Below, piece by piece: positions 21,505 through 32,690 of a stretch of DNA of 64,000 bases. Every line of letters starts with the position of its first letter. Position 1 is the stretch's first letter. The stretch is taken from the NCBI RefSeq assembly GCF_001029435.1, contig NZ_LDOV01000002.1, positions 17,399 to 81,398 of the forward strand, written 5' to 3'. This stretch comes from Photobacterium aphoticum. Its GTDB lineage: Bacteria; Pseudomonadota; Gammaproteobacteria; Enterobacterales; Vibrionaceae. The position numbers were made by a program, and so were the translations under genes. Under the pieces are notes generated by a model, which was given only the letters and a program-made list of their open reading frames with translations, ran no database searches and was not told where the DNA came from.

Positions 21505-23046
21505 TTACCAAGTCTGGGTCGCTTTGAAATCTTCAACCAGTTTCACGAACTGAGCTTCGATTTCATCATTCCAAGCACCCGTTTCATCAATCTGAGACAC
21601 TAGCTCAGCAAATTGACCTTTGGCGTATGAAAGCAACGCAGCTTCGAAGTCCGCCAGCTTAGTCAGCTCAACGTCGTTCAAGTAGCCTTTTTCAGCCGCA
21701 AAAATCACCACCGCCTGCTCAAACACAGACATTGGCGCGTATTGCTTCTGCTTCATCAGCTCAGTCACTTTCTGACCGTGATTCAGCTGCTTCTTAGTTG
21801 CTTCATCAAGGTCAGACGAGAACTGGGCAAACGCCGCCAGTTCACGGTACTGTGCAAGAGCCGTACGGATACCGCCAGACAGTTTCTTGATGATCTTGGT
21901 TTGTGCCGCACCACCTACACGCGATACAGAGATACCTGGGTCAACCGCTGGACGAATACCGGCGTTGAACAGTTCTGTTTGCAGGAAGATCTGGCCATCT
22001 GTGATAGAGATAACGTTGGTCGGTACGAATGCCGATACGTCACCCGCTTGCGTTTCGATAATCGGAAGCGCAGTCAGTGAGCCTGTACGGCCTTTCACTT
22101 CACCGTTGGTGAACTTCTCTACGTAGTGTTCGCTAACACGTGCTGCACGCTCTAGAAGGCGAGAGTGGAGGTAGAAAACGTCACCCGGGAAAGCTTCACG
22201 GCCTGGCGGACGACGTAGCAGTAGAGAGATCTGACGGTAAGCAACAGCCTGCTTAGACAGGTCATCGTACACGATCAGGGCATCTTCACCACGGTCACGG
22301 AAGTACTCACCCATTGCACAGCCAGAGTATGGCGCTAGGTACTGCAGGGCAGCCGCTTCAGAGGCAGACGCAACAACAACGATAGTATTAGACAGGGCAC
22401 CGTGCTCTTCTAGCTTGCGCACAACGTTAGCAATGGTCGACGCTTTCTGGCCGATTGCTACGTAAACAGAGTAGATACCTGAATTTTTCTGGTTGATGAT
22501 GGCATCGATCGCCATCGCCGTTTTACCGATCTGACGGTCACCGATGATCAGCTCACGCTGGCCACGGCCGATTGGGATCATTGAGTCAACGGCTTTGTAG
22601 CCTGTCTGTACAGGCTGATCAACCGATTTACGGTCGATAACACCCGGTGCAATCACTTCTACAGGCGAGAATGTCTCAGCCTCGATTGGACCTTTACCAT
22701 CGATTGGCTCACCCAGTGTGTTCACCACACGACCAAGCAGGGCTTTACCTACTGGTACTTCAAGGATACGGCCAGTACCTGTTACTTTCATGCCTTCCTG
22801 AAGGTCAGCATAAGGGCCCATCACAACCGCACCGACCGAGTCACGCTCAAGGTTCAGTGCCAGTGCAAAACGGCCACCAGGTAGTTCAATCATTTCACCT
22901 TGCATTACATCAGCAAGGCCATGGATACGAATGATACCGTCACTCACAGAGATGATAGTACCTTCGTTACGCGCTTCACTTACAACGTTGAAGTTTTCAA
23001 TACGCTGTTTGATCAGTGCGCTAATTTCCGTGGAATTAAGTTGCAT
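21505..23046 (-). CDS. atpA: ATP synthase F1 subunit alpha
   Basis: This 513-residue non-catalytic nucleotide-binding subunit has the P-loop GDRQIGKTA near 169. The start [20 protein letters not shown] at 23046 matches the family; a frame opening five codons earlier is not supported. It lies between atpH and atpG, with 16 bases between atpH and atpA. Confidence 0.98.
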   Translation of the reverse strand: MQLNSTEISALIKQRIENFNVVSEARNEGTIISVSDGIIRIHGLADVMQGEMIELPGGRFALALNLERDSVGAVVMGPYADLQEGMKVTGTGRILEVPVGKALLGRVVNTLGEPIDGKGPIEAETFSPVEVIAPGVIDRKSVDQPVQTGYKAVDSMIPIGRGQRELIIGDRQIGKTAMAIDAIINQKNSGIYSVYVAIGQKASTIANVVRKLEEHGALSNTIVVVASASEAAALQYLAPYSGCAMGEYFRDRGEDALIVYDDLSKQAVAYRQISLLLRRPPGREAFPGDVFYLHSRLLERAARVSEHYVEKFTNGEVKGRTGSLTALPIIETQAGDVSAFVPTNVISITDGQIFLQTELFNAGIRPAVDPGISVSRVGGAAQTKIIKKLSGGIRTALAQYRELAAFAQFSSDLDEATKKQLNHGQKVTELMKQKQYAPMSVFEQAVVIFAAEKGYLNDVELTKLADFEAALLSYAKGQFAELVSQIDETGAWNDEIEAQFVKLVEDFKATQTW

Positions 23047-23062
23047 GCTCCAATTCCCCAAA

Positions 23063-23596
23063 TCAAGACTGCAAAGTATCGCTCAGGCGGTCTAGTTTGC
23101 CGCGTACTGAGTTATCGATGACCAAGTCTCCAGCTCTAATTACAACCCCAGCAATCAGGGTCTCGTCTACACTGCAATTCAGCTTCACTTTACGCTCTAG
23201 ACGCTTGGCTAGCTTCTCGCTGATCGCGTCAAGTTGGCTATCGGTCAGTGCAATCGCAGAGATCACAGTGGCATCGATAGTCTTTTCCCACTCGCTTTTC
23301 AGCAGCAGGTACTCGTCACAAACAGCAGGAAGGGCTTTAAGGCGTCCGTTTTCAGCCATCACTCGAAGGAGGTTCTGGCCGAATTCGTTGAGTTGCTCAC
23401 CGCACACTGACACGAAAATTTCGGTCAGTTTGTCCGCAGCGAAACCGCTATCAAGGATGTCCTTGATAGTCTCGTTTTTCGCTACTTCGGCAGCAAAGGT
23501 GAGCATTTCCGCCCATTGGGCCAGCTCACCTTTCTCAACCGCAAAGTCAAAAGCTGCTTTAGCGTAGGGGCGTGCGATAGTAGTCATATCCGACAT
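23063..23596 (-). CDS. atpH: ATP synthase F1 subunit delta
   Basis: This 177-residue subunit begins [19 protein letters not shown], the OSCP/delta signature. It links the peripheral stalk b dimer to the top of the alpha3beta3 head. AAGGGG precedes the ATG with eight bases between. Confidence 0.97.
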   Translation of the reverse strand: MSDMTTIARPYAKAAFDFAVEKGELAQWAEMLTFAAEVAKNETIKDILDSGFAADKLTEIFVSVCGEQLNEFGQNLLRVMAENGRLKALPAVCDEYLLLKSEWEKTIDATVISAIALTDSQLDAISEKLAKRLERKVKLNCSVDETLIAGVVIRAGDLVIDNSVRGKLDRLSDTLQS

Positions 23597-23612
23597 GTGC
23601 TTGCCCCTTTAA

Positions 23613-24083
23613 TTACAGTTCTGCAGTGACTTTGTTAAGAAGATCAGCGTGCGCATCTTTATCGATAGAACGCTCAATGATTTTCTCAGCACCAATCACA
23701 GCCAGAGTTGCAACTTGTTTTCTTAGCTCATCACGTGCGCGATTACGTTCTGCTTCGATCTCAGCAAGACCTTGGGACAGAATTTTCTCACGCTCAACAA
23801 GGGCTTCCGCCTTTGCTTCATCGATGATCTGAGCTTTGCGCTTATTGGCTTGCTCGACGATCTCAGTTGCAGTACGTTTTGCTTCTTTCAGTTGATCAGA
23901 AGCATTTGACTGCGCCAGGTTCAGGTCTTTGGCAGCGCGATCAGCCGCTGCCAAGCCGTCAGCAATTTTCTTCTGACGTTCTTCAATCGCTTCCATGATT
24001 GGTGGCCATACATATTTCATGCAGAACACCACAAACAGGAAGAAAGAGATTGCCTGACCCAGCAAGGTTGCATTCATATTCAC
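23613..24083 (-). CDS. atpF: ATP synthase F0 subunit b
   Basis: This 156-residue peripheral-stalk subunit has one N-terminal membrane helix ([20 protein letters not shown]) followed by a long charged coiled-coil region. I chose the GTG start at 24083 because AAGGAG lies seven bases before it and E. coli atpF also starts with GTG; an in-frame ATG two codons later is poorly spaced. Confidence 0.96.
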   Translation of the reverse strand: MNMNATLLGQAISFFLFVVFCMKYVWPPIMEAIEERQKKIADGLAAADRAAKDLNLAQSNASDQLKEAKRTATEIVEQANKRKAQIIDEAKAEALVEREKILSQGLAEIEAERNRARDELRKQVATLAVIGAEKIIERSIDKDAHADLLNKVTAEL

Positions 24084-24132
24084 AACGCATCTCCTTAAAA
24101 AGGGTTGCTAGGGTCCGTTCGTTTGTTATGGA

Positions 24133-24444
<312 letters not shown>

Positions 24445-24457
24445 TTACAAATAATCG

Positions 24458-25249
<792 letters not shown>

Positions 25250-25254
25250 TCATC

Positions 25255-25644
25255 CTATTTGTTGTTGTTAATGAATAAAACCGGCCCAAAGATATTGATA
25301 CCGAGAGCCAGCAAATAGGTCAGTTTGAGGGGAACAAGTTCCACCTCGACATACAGGTAAACAACGGCAAACAGGATGACTGTGATGAGGATTTTCAACA
25401 CTTCACCACCAAAGAAGGACGCCATGATCAACCGGGCCTTGCGGGCACCGCTGAACAAAAACGCACAGGTGGCAAAGGCAGCGTTGGCAATTACAAAAAT
25501 GCCCCCGCCGATTAATGCAGAGATTCCCCAGTCAACATTGACAGCAAATGCTGCCATGATGGCCGTTGCTAACACGACGCCAGATTGTAGCAACAGTAAC
25601 CGTTTCGCCAATTGGCGTCCCGGTCTAACCAGCGCCGATACCAT
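25255..25644 (-). CDS. atpI: ATP synthase assembly protein AtpI
   Basis: This 129-residue membrane protein with four predicted helices matches AtpI, which helps assemble the c ring and is linked to Mg handling in some bacteria. The start MVSALVRPGRQLAKRLL at 25644 follows GAGGAACGAATAC; a longer frame upstream runs into the promoter. It is the first gene of the atp operon, with only eight bases to atpB. Confidence 0.92.
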   Translation of the reverse strand: MVSALVRPGRQLAKRLLLLQSGVVLATAIMAAFAVNVDWGISALIGGGIFVIANAAFATCAFLFSGARKARLIMASFFGGEVLKILITVILFAVVYLYVEVELVPLKLTYLLALGINIFGPVLFINNNK

Positions 25645-25702
25645 GTATTCGTTCCTCGAGTCCGTTCCTCTGCACATACAGCGTGCTGGGAAAACTGCGA
25701 AA

Positions 25703-25730
25703 ATTATACGGCTCATTAGATTGAATGCAA
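25703..25730 (-). promoter_or_regulatory. atp operon promoter with overlapping inverted repeat
   Basis: On the minus strand TTGCAT (25730-25725) and a perfect TATAAT (25708-25703) are 16 bases apart, about 58 bases before the atpI start. A perfect inverted repeat, ATTAGATTG (25715-25723) and CAATCTAAT (25728-25736), spans the -35 hexamer and spacer. It could be an operator or a DNA-bending element. Confidence 0.65.
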
Positions 25731-25822
25731 TCTAATCGCAGCAAAAAAAAGTGTTAGATTTTACAACACAATAACTTGATCACGGCATTGTAAATTTTGC
25801 AACAATTTATGCACGTTTTGTG

Positions 25823-26716
25823 TCACATTTCATCGCCGAACATTGCAAGAAGTTGCTTGAGCTTGTCAGCTTCTTCAAAACGGATAACGATTTTTCCTTT
25901 ACCGTTTTTCTGCTGATTAATCGCCACCTGGGCGCCAAAACGCTCACTGAGGCGATTTTCTACCGCTTCCAGCATCGGATTAGCCGCAGGTGTCGGCCTC
26001 TCAGCCGCCGGATTTTGCAACTGCTTGACCAAGCGCTCAGTTTCACGAACTGTTAACATACGCGCTACAACCTGCTGGGCAATATCCAGCTGTTGGTCAT
26101 CGGTCAGTGGGAGCAAAGCACGGGCATGACCCATCTCTAACTGCTTACGCTCGACCATCTGTTTCACCGGTGCAGAAAGCTGATTCAGACGCAGCAAGTT
26201 CGACACCGCCGCGCGAGATTTACCGACCGCTTCCGCAATTTGCTGGTGCGTCAGGGCAAACTCCTGCTGCAAACGCTCGAGCGCCTGCGCTTCTTCAATG
26301 GCATTCAAATCTTCGCGCTGAATGTTTTCAATCAGGGCGATAGCAATCGTGGCCCGGTCGTCGACGGCTTTGATGATACACGGCACAGCCTGAAGCCCCG
26401 CTTGACGGGCAGCGCGCCAACGGCGCTCACCGGCGATGATCTCAAACTGCTGCGGAGCGATCTCGCGCACCACGATCGGCTGGATCACACCTTGTGCGCG
26501 GATCGATTCTGCCAGCTCAGCCAATGCCTCGGCGGACATATCACGGCGTGGCTGGTATTGCCCCGCCACCAACTGATTTACGGCCAGCGTGCGCAATTGG
26601 CCATCGGCAGAGAGGGTTTGTGCCTGCTCGGCTTTTTGTTGGCGTTGCTGAGCGACCGAACTGGTAGCCAGTAGTGCATCAAGGCCTTTACCCAGGCCTC
26701 GTTTATTCATGTTCAT
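25823..26716 (-). CDS. parB: Chromosome partitioning protein ParB
   Basis: This 297-residue protein has the ParB/Spo0J order: an N-terminal ParA-interacting stretch (NKRGLGKGLDALLATSS), a CTP-binding domain with the GERRWRAARQAGL motif, a central HTH (LTHQQIAEAVGKSRAAVSNL) and a C-terminal dimerisation region. It loads at parS and slides as a CTP clamp, working with ParA to segregate the origin region. Three perfect parS matches occur at 44714, 46167 and 51241. Confidence 0.97.
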   Translation of the reverse strand: MNMNKRGLGKGLDALLATSSVAQQRQQKAEQAQTLSADGQLRTLAVNQLVAGQYQPRRDMSAEALAELAESIRAQGVIQPIVVREIAPQQFEIIAGERRWRAARQAGLQAVPCIIKAVDDRATIAIALIENIQREDLNAIEEAQALERLQQEFALTHQQIAEAVGKSRAAVSNLLRLNQLSAPVKQMVERKQLEMGHARALLPLTDDQQLDIAQQVVARMLTVRETERLVKQLQNPAAERPTPAANPMLEAVENRLSERFGAQVAINQQKNGKGKIVIRFEEADKLKQLLAMFGDEM

Positions 26717-26725
26717 GGTTGACCC

Positions 26726-27520
26726 TTATGCATCGACCGTATCGGCACTGCGCGCGACTTCGTCGCGACGGATGATCTCGCCGGCCAGGGCCAGGTAGGC
26801 TTTTGCACCACTGGAATATTTGTCGTAGTACATGGCAGGGCGGCCGTGGCTTGGCGCTTCAGCCAAACGCACGTTGCGTGGGATCACGGTTCGATAGACT
26901 TTGTCGCCAAAATGCTTTTTCAGCTGTTGCGACACCTCATTGGCGAGACGGTTACGCGGATCGTACATGGTGCGTAACAGCCCTTCAATTTTGAGATCGC
27001 TGTTGACGACAGCCGTCAGTTTGCTGATGGTATCCATCAATGCGGTTAAGCCTTCCAGGGCAAAATACTCACACTGCATCGGTACCAACACCGAATCAGC
27101 GGCAGTCATAGCATTGATTGTAAGAAGGTTTAAGGCGGGAGGACAATCAATAAAGATGAAATCATAGTTACCACGAACACCCTCTAAAGTGGTACGTAAA
27201 CGCACTTCTCGGGCGAACACTTCCATCAATTTGATTTCCGCTGCGGTAACGTCACCATTGGCGGCAATCAGGTGATAGCCGCCCGTGGTTTCTTTGATCA
27301 CAACATCGTTAAAAGGGGTTTCTTCGACAAGAAGCTCATAGGCTGTCGCATCCACCTGGTATTTGTCCACGCCGCTTGCCATGGTGGCATTGCCTTGCGG
27401 ATCCAAATCAATCACTAACACTTTACGCTGCGTTGCAGCCAGTGATGCTGCCAAGTTGACACATGTTGTGGTTTTACCCACGCCGCCCTTCTGGTTGGCT
27501 ACCGCTATGACTCTTCCCAC
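26726..27520 (-). CDS. parA: Chromosome partitioning ATPase ParA
   Basis: This 264-residue ParA/Soj-type ATPase has the deviant Walker A motif KGGVGKTT at residues 11-18 and the Walker B FIFIDCPPAL. It forms a DNA-bound gradient that moves ParB-parS complexes. The start is GTG at 27520. It is upstream of parB on the same strand with nine bases between, the usual chromosomal arrangement next to rsmG-mnmG. Confidence 0.97.
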   Translation of the reverse strand: MGRVIAVANQKGGVGKTTTCVNLAASLAATQRKVLVIDLDPQGNATMASGVDKYQVDATAYELLVEETPFNDVVIKETTGGYHLIAANGDVTAAEIKLMEVFAREVRLRTTLEGVRGNYDFIFIDCPPALNLLTINAMTAADSVLVPMQCEYFALEGLTALMDTISKLTAVVNSDLKIEGLLRTMYDPRNRLANEVSQQLKKHFGDKVYRTVIPRNVRLAEAPSHGRPAMYYDKYSSGAKAYLALAGEIIRRDEVARSADTVDA

Positions 27521-27536
27521 AAAAAAACCTCATCCA

Positions 27537-28157
27537 TTAACCCTTTGCAGCCAAGATTACTAGATGACGCTCGCCTTCTAACTCGGGAACTTGCAAAGAT
27601 TTGACCTCTGTCACAGAACACCATGTCGGTAATTCTGCCACTTCCTGTTGATTAAATTGTCCTTTCAGTGCCATGAAGCACCCTTGTTCGGTCGGCAGAT
27701 GCTGACACCACGATACCATGTCGTTCAGTGACGCAAAGGCACGGCTCAATACCGCATCAAAGCCCACTTCCGGCTGGAACGCTTCCACGCGGCTCTGTAC
27801 CGGGGTCACGTTGGTGATTTTCAGCTCGTGCAGTACCTGACGAATGAAGCGGATACGCTTGCCCAGGCTATCAAGCAAGGTAAAGTCTTTATCCGGGTTC
27901 ATGATCGCCAGTGGGATCCCAGGCAAGCCCGGGCCCGTACCGACATCGATAAAGCGCTCACCCTGAAGGTGAGGGCTGACCACGATACTATCCATGATAT
28001 GTTTCACTAACATCTCATACGGATCGCGGACCGAGGTCAGATTATACGCTTTGTTCCACTTATCCAGCATGGCGACATAGCCAACCAGCTGATCAATCTG
28101 CTGTTCTGTGACCGTCAGGTCAGTTTGCGCGATCAATTGCGCTAAACGTTGTTTCAC
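27537..28157 (-). CDS. rsmG: 16S rRNA (guanine-N7) methyltransferase RsmG
   Basis: This 206-residue SAM-dependent enzyme (formerly GidB) methylates G527 of 16S rRNA; loss gives low-level streptomycin resistance in relatives. The SAM-binding motif reads [17 protein letters not shown]. The start is GTG at 28157 after AGGAGATCCTT. It is nine bases downstream of mnmG. Confidence 0.97.
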   Translation of the reverse strand: MKQRLAQLIAQTDLTVTEQQIDQLVGYVAMLDKWNKAYNLTSVRDPYEMLVKHIMDSIVVSPHLQGERFIDVGTGPGLPGIPLAIMNPDKDFTLLDSLGKRIRFIRQVLHELKITNVTPVQSRVEAFQPEVGFDAVLSRAFASLNDMVSWCQHLPTEQGCFMALKGQFNQQEVAELPTWCSVTEVKSLQVPELEGERHLVILAAKG

Positions 28158-28166
28158 AAGGATCTC

Positions 28167-30056
28167 CTAGGCGCCTTTTTTTAACACGCCTTGTTTTTTA
28201 AGGAAAACCAACAGCAACGAAATCGCCGCCGGCGTCACGCCAGAAATACGTGATGCCATGCCAATGGTCTCAGGACGCGCATCGTTCAGTTTCAGGATCA
28301 CTTCGTTTGACAGGCCTTTCACCTGGCTGTAATCCAGATCCAACGGCAGCTTGGTTTTTTCATGACGCAGGGATTTCTCGACTTCATCTTGCTGGCGATC
28401 GATGTAACCTTGGTATTTCACCTGGATTTCCACCTGCTCGCTGGCTTGTGCGTCTTCGTGCGCCGGACCAAACATGTCGATTTGAGTCAGTTGCTCGTAC
28501 GTCACTTCCGGACGACGCAGCAGATCTTCACCGCTGGCTTCACGGGCGATCGGCGTTTTCAGGATCGCGTTCACCGCCTCAACCTGCTCAGACGTCGGGG
28601 TGACCCAAATGCCTTTCAGACGCTGACGTTCCGCTTCCATGTTGTCGATTTTCTGGTTGAAGCGTGCCCAACGCGCGTCGTCGACCAAGCCGTACTGACG
28701 GCCAATTTCAGTCAGACGCAAATCGGCATTGTCTTCACGCAGCAACAGACGGTATTCCGCACGAGAGGTAAACATACGGTACGGCTCTTTGGTGCCCATG
28801 GTCGACAAGTCGTCAATCAATACGCCCATGTAAGCCTGATCACGACGTGGGCTCCAGCCTTCTTTGTCTTGTGCAGACAGTGCGGCGTTCATCCCCGCCA
28901 ACAGACCTTGTGCCGCCGCTTCTTCGTAACCGGTGGTACCGTTGATTTGGCCCGCGAAGAACAAACCGTCAATGAATTTGGTTTCAAAGGTTTGTTTCAA
29001 ATCACGCGGATCAAAGAAATCGTATTCAATCGCATAACCCGGACGCACAATCGCCGCATTCTCGAAGCCTTTCATTGAGCGTACGATTTGCATCTGTACG
29101 TCAAACGGCAGACTGGTTGAAATCCCGTTCGGGTACAGCTCATGCGTGGTCAAGCCTTCTGGCTCGATGAAAATCTGGTGACTGTCTTTATCGGCAAAGC
29201 GCATCACTTTGTCTTCGATCGACGGACAGTAACGTGGGCCGATCCCTTCGATCACACCGGAGTACATCGGGCTGCGATCCAGGTTATTGCGGATCACATC
29301 GTGTGTTTTCTCATTGGTGTGCGTAATGAAACATGGGATCTGGCGTGGGTGATCCGACTGTTTGCCCATGAAAGAGAACAATGGGGTCGGATTATCACCG
29401 TGTTGTGCCTGCAACTGACTGAAATCAACAGTACGCGCATCAATACGTGGCGGTGTACCGGTTTTCAGGCGGTTGACACGGAAAGGCAGTTCACGCAGAC
29501 GTGATGCCAGTGCGATCGACGGTGGATCCCCGGCGCGACCGCCGCTGTAGTTTTCCAGACCGATGTGGATCTTACCGCCCAGGAAGGTACCGACTGTCAG
29601 TACCACCGCTTTGGCACGGAATTTCAGACCCATCTTGGTCACTGCACCCACCACACGGTGGTTTTCAATGATCAGATCGTCAACAGATTGCTGGAACAGC
29701 GTCAGGTTAGGCTGGTTTTCCAGCGCTTCACGTACCGCCGCCTTGTACAGGGCGCGGTCCGCCTGTGCACGTGTCGCACGTACCGCAGGGCCTTTGGATG
29801 AGTTCAGGGTACGGAACTGGATCCCGCCCTTATCAATGGCCTGGGCCATCAAACCACCCAGGGCATCAACTTCTTTAACCAGGTGTCCTTTCCCGATCCC
29901 GCCGATCGCCGGGTTGCATGACATCTGGCCCAACGTATCAATGTTGTGTGTCAGCAATAAGGTTTTTTGTCCCATACGGGCTGCCGCCAATGCGGCTTCT
30001 GTCCCAGCATGGCCGCCACCAACGACGATGACATCAAAATTGTCCTGGTAAAACAT
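28167..30056 (-). CDS. mnmG: tRNA uridine 5-carboxymethylaminomethyl modification enzyme MnmG
   Basis: This 629-residue FAD enzyme (formerly GidA) works with MnmE to add carboxymethylaminomethyl at wobble U34 of certain tRNAs. The FAD motif [19 protein letters not shown] is near the N-terminus. The start [14 protein letters not shown] at 30056 follows GAGGTAGTTTC and gives exactly the E. coli length; an upstream frame extends into oriC and is rejected. It is transcribed away from the origin, as in E. coli. Confidence 0.97.
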   Translation of the reverse strand: MFYQDNFDVIVVGGGHAGTEAALAAARMGQKTLLLTHNIDTLGQMSCNPAIGGIGKGHLVKEVDALGGLMAQAIDKGGIQFRTLNSSKGPAVRATRAQADRALYKAAVREALENQPNLTLFQQSVDDLIIENHRVVGAVTKMGLKFRAKAVVLTVGTFLGGKIHIGLENYSGGRAGDPPSIALASRLRELPFRVNRLKTGTPPRIDARTVDFSQLQAQHGDNPTPLFSFMGKQSDHPRQIPCFITHTNEKTHDVIRNNLDRSPMYSGVIEGIGPRYCPSIEDKVMRFADKDSHQIFIEPEGLTTHELYPNGISTSLPFDVQMQIVRSMKGFENAAIVRPGYAIEYDFFDPRDLKQTFETKFIDGLFFAGQINGTTGYEEAAAQGLLAGMNAALSAQDKEGWSPRRDQAYMGVLIDDLSTMGTKEPYRMFTSRAEYRLLLREDNADLRLTEIGRQYGLVDDARWARFNQKIDNMEAERQRLKGIWVTPTSEQVEAVNAILKTPIAREASGEDLLRRPEVTYEQLTQIDMFGPAHEDAQASEQVEIQVKYQGYIDRQQDEVEKSLRHEKTKLPLDLDYSQVKGLSNEVILKLNDARPETIGMASRISGVTPAAISLLLVFLKKQGVLKKGA

Positions 30057-30153
30057 GAAACTACCTCGGGTATTCAAAATTGGCAGTGAGTTGTCTTTGA
30101 GCAAAGGGGGAACATTCTATCCTGTTTCGTGAAAAGAGAGAATCTTTCCTGAA

Positions 30154-30436
30154 GATCATTTGATCCTGACCGATAGGGTCTTTTAAATATATATAAGATC
30201 TTTTAAAGAGATCTTCTGTTGGATCTATTATATAGATCACGCGATCGTGTGGATAAGTGATAAATGATCCTAATGATCATGCTGTTAGGGAGGATCATTT
30301 GTTGTGGAGCAGCTTGGATCTTCGTAAGGATTAGCTGGGATCAAAAACGGCACTTATCAACAGGGGGTAGGACGATCAGAAGTTATTAAATGGATAACTA
30401 TGGGTTGATCACCGTTTAGATCTATAGTTATCCACA
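30154..30436. other. oriC: Chromosome replication origin oriC
   Basis: The mnmG-mioC gap has every expected oriC element. An AT-rich unwinding region lies at about 30178-30240, with three GATCT-containing 13-mer-like repeats. DnaA boxes are TGTGGATAA (30248-30256, R1-like), TTATCAACA (30354-30362, R2-like), AATGGATAA (30389-30397, R3-like) and TTATCCACA (30428-30436, R4-like), in the order and orientation of E. coli. Fifteen GATC Dam/SeqA sites occur between 30154 and 30422. Flanking genes also keep the E. coli orientation, with mioC pointing into the origin and mnmG away. Confidence 0.95.
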
Positions 30437-30485
30437 GAAAAAAGATTAAAAAAAGCGAAAATTGAGGATGTTTTTCGCCGTTTTT

Positions 30486-30932
30486 TTACCCGTCAAGGCC
30501 GTTTTTCCACGTCTCCAGCCAGATTTCTGCCGGATCTTCCGGTACCGGATCCTGTGACACATCGATATCTAAACGCGCTCCGAGGCGAGTTGCCCCTAAT
30601 TGTGTCAGCAACTGATCAATGTTTTTCGCTGCGGCACAGAAGGTGTCGTAACTGCTGTCTCCCAGCCCGACCACACCGTATTTCAGGCCGCTTAAATCGG
30701 GTTTGTCAGCGTTGAGCTGCGCCACGAACGGCTGGAAGTTGTCCGGATAGTCGCCGGCACCGTGGGTTGAGCACACAATCAGCCAAATACTGGCGGTATC
30801 CAGGTCGCTAAGGGTGGCCTGATTGTGGATATCGGTCTCATGGCCGGCTTGGTCGAGCAAATCGGCAAGGTGATCGGCAACGTATTCTGCACCGCCAAGG
30901 GTACTGCCGGTGATCAGGGTAATAAGGCTCAT
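30486..30932 (-). CDS. mioC: Flavodoxin-like protein MioC
   Basis: This 148-residue FMN-binding flavodoxin-fold protein begins MSLITLITGSTLGGAEYVAD, with the phosphate loop TGSTLGGAEY. E. coli MioC has 147 residues and is linked to biotin synthase activity; its transcription runs into oriC and affects initiation. The start at 30932 matches the family. Longer in-frame extensions upstream have no support. Confidence 0.95.
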   Translation of the reverse strand: MSLITLITGSTLGGAEYVADHLADLLDQAGHETDIHNQATLSDLDTASIWLIVCSTHGAGDYPDNFQPFVAQLNADKPDLSGLKYGVVGLGDSSYDTFCAAAKNIDQLLTQLGATRLGARLDIDVSQDPVPEDPAEIWLETWKNGLDG

Positions 30933-31225
30933 GGTCTCTCTCTTGGCAAAACTGTTCACAGTAAGACTATACACAGGCATTGTATCCTTGATAGCCACGA
31001 ATATCAGTAGGATCCAAAGAGAAAGATCGGAAAAGGGCAGACGGTTATGCACAGCCTGTTAAGAGGATCATCGTGGGTAATGCGCGGCGATTGGGCGCAT
31101 GACGGGGCGAGGATCGTAAAACGGGATCGCGGGGATGTCGTTATGTGAAAGGAAAAAGGGCTGAGGGGAATAAGATGGCAGGATCGGCTGCCTGATCCCG
31201 GATTGGGATCAGGCAAGGGGATCGT

Positions 31226-32593
31226 TTATTTACCGATACAGAACGAGGTAAAGATACGACCCAGCAAATCATCCGAGGTGAATTCACCGGTGATTTCGCT
31301 TAAGTGTTGCTGGGCTAAACGCAACTCTTCAGCCAGAATTTCACCGGCCATGAAGCCTTCCAGCTGCTCTTTACCGGTTTCCAGGTTAGCTGCAGCGCGC
31401 TCCAGGGCGTCTAGGTGACGACGACGGGCCATAAAGCCACCCTCGGTCGTGCCGGCAAAGCCCATGCATTCCTTGAGGTGCTCACGCAGGCTGTCGATGC
31501 CTTCATTGGTACGGGCAGACAAGCGAATTAGCGTTGGATTGTTCACATGGCAAATACCAGCAGTTTCACCGGTCAGCTCGACCTTGTTACGGATCACCGT
31601 GATGCCTAAGCCCGCAGGCAGGCGCTCGATGAACTCCGGCCAAATCTCAGCGGGATCGGTGGCGTCGGTGGTGGTACTGTCGACCATGAACAGCACGCGG
31701 TCAGCTTGTTGGATTTCATCCCAGGCACGCTCAATACCGATGCGTTCTACTTCGTCAGAGGCTTCACGTAAGCCGGCGGTGTCGATGATGTGCAGTGGCA
31801 TGCCGTCGATGTGGATGTGCTCACGCAGGACGTCACGGGTCGTACCGGCGATGTCGGTGACAATGGCACTCTCTTTACCGGACAGGGCGTTCAGCAGGCT
31901 CGATTTACCGGCGTTCGGACGCCCGGCAATCACCACTTTCATCCCTTCACGCATGATGGCGCCTTGGTTGGCTTCACGGCGCACCGCATCAAGGCGTGCC
32001 ATGATGCCGTTCAGATCCGCCGACACTTTGCCGTCAGACAGAAAGTCGATTTCTTCTTCAGGAAAATCAATCGCCGCTTCCACGTAGATACGCAGGTGGA
32101 TCAGGGCTTCAACCAGCTCGTTAACGCGCTGAGAGAAGGCGCCTTGTAGCGATTTGAACGCACTTTTTGCCGCTTCTTCTGAGCTGGCATCAATCAAGTC
32201 TGCAATCGCTTCAGCCTGGGCCAAATCGAGCTTGTCGTTCATGAAGGCGCGCTCTGAGAACTCGCCCGGGCGAGCAGGGCGAATGCCGTCAATTTGCAGA
32301 ATACGACGGATCAGCATGTCCATCAGAACCGGGCCACCGTGGCCTTGCAGTTCCAGCACGTCTTCACCGGTGAAGGAGTTCGGGCCTTTGAAGAACAGAG
32401 CGATACCCTGGTCCAGTGCGGTGCCGTCCTCGTTTTTGAACGGCAGGTATTCGGCGTAACGCGGTTTCAGTTCACGGCCTGCCACGGCGTGTGCCACGGT
32501 GGTAGCCAGTGGGCCGGAGACGCGAATAATGCCGACGCCGCCACGGCCGGGCGGTGTTGCCTGGGCAACAATGGTATCTGTATGTGCGATCAT
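31226..32593 (-). CDS. mnmE: tRNA modification GTPase MnmE
   Basis: This 455-residue GTPase (TrmE) is the partner of MnmG in wobble-uridine modification. An N-terminal tetrahydrofolate-binding domain ([16 protein letters not shown]) is followed by a G domain with [14 protein letters not shown] and DTAGLRE, and the C-terminal FCIGK carries the catalytic-type Cys. The N-terminus [13 protein letters not shown] is normal for the family. Confidence 0.97.
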   Translation of the reverse strand: MIAHTDTIVAQATPPGRGGVGIIRVSGPLATTVAHAVAGRELKPRYAEYLPFKNEDGTALDQGIALFFKGPNSFTGEDVLELQGHGGPVLMDMLIRRILQIDGIRPARPGEFSERAFMNDKLDLAQAEAIADLIDASSEEAAKSAFKSLQGAFSQRVNELVEALIHLRIYVEAAIDFPEEEIDFLSDGKVSADLNGIMARLDAVRREANQGAIMREGMKVVIAGRPNAGKSSLLNALSGKESAIVTDIAGTTRDVLREHIHIDGMPLHIIDTAGLREASDEVERIGIERAWDEIQQADRVLFMVDSTTTDATDPAEIWPEFIERLPAGLGITVIRNKVELTGETAGICHVNNPTLIRLSARTNEGIDSLREHLKECMGFAGTTEGGFMARRRHLDALERAAANLETGKEQLEGFMAGEILAEELRLAQQHLSEITGEFTSDDLLGRIFTSFCIGK

Positions 32594-32640
32594 ATTCTTA
32601 GCTTACTTAATAAAGACGCTGTAATTGTAAACAGAGGCAA

Positions 32641-32669
32641 TAAAAAAGGCGACCCGAAGGTCGCCTTTT
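32641..32669 (-). terminator. Terminator between yidC and mnmE
   Basis: GGCGACC and GGTCGCC form a 7-bp stem around CGAA, flanked by an A-run on the left and TTTT on the right. On the minus strand it ends the rpmH-yidC transcript about 22 bases after yidC. Confidence 0.85.
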
Positions 32670-32690
32670 CAGCAAAGGGAATCACCAAGG

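Noticed and set aside
30057..30104. N-terminal extension of mnmG into the oriC side
   Set aside because: No ribosome site; the ATG at 30056 gives the exact E. coli length.
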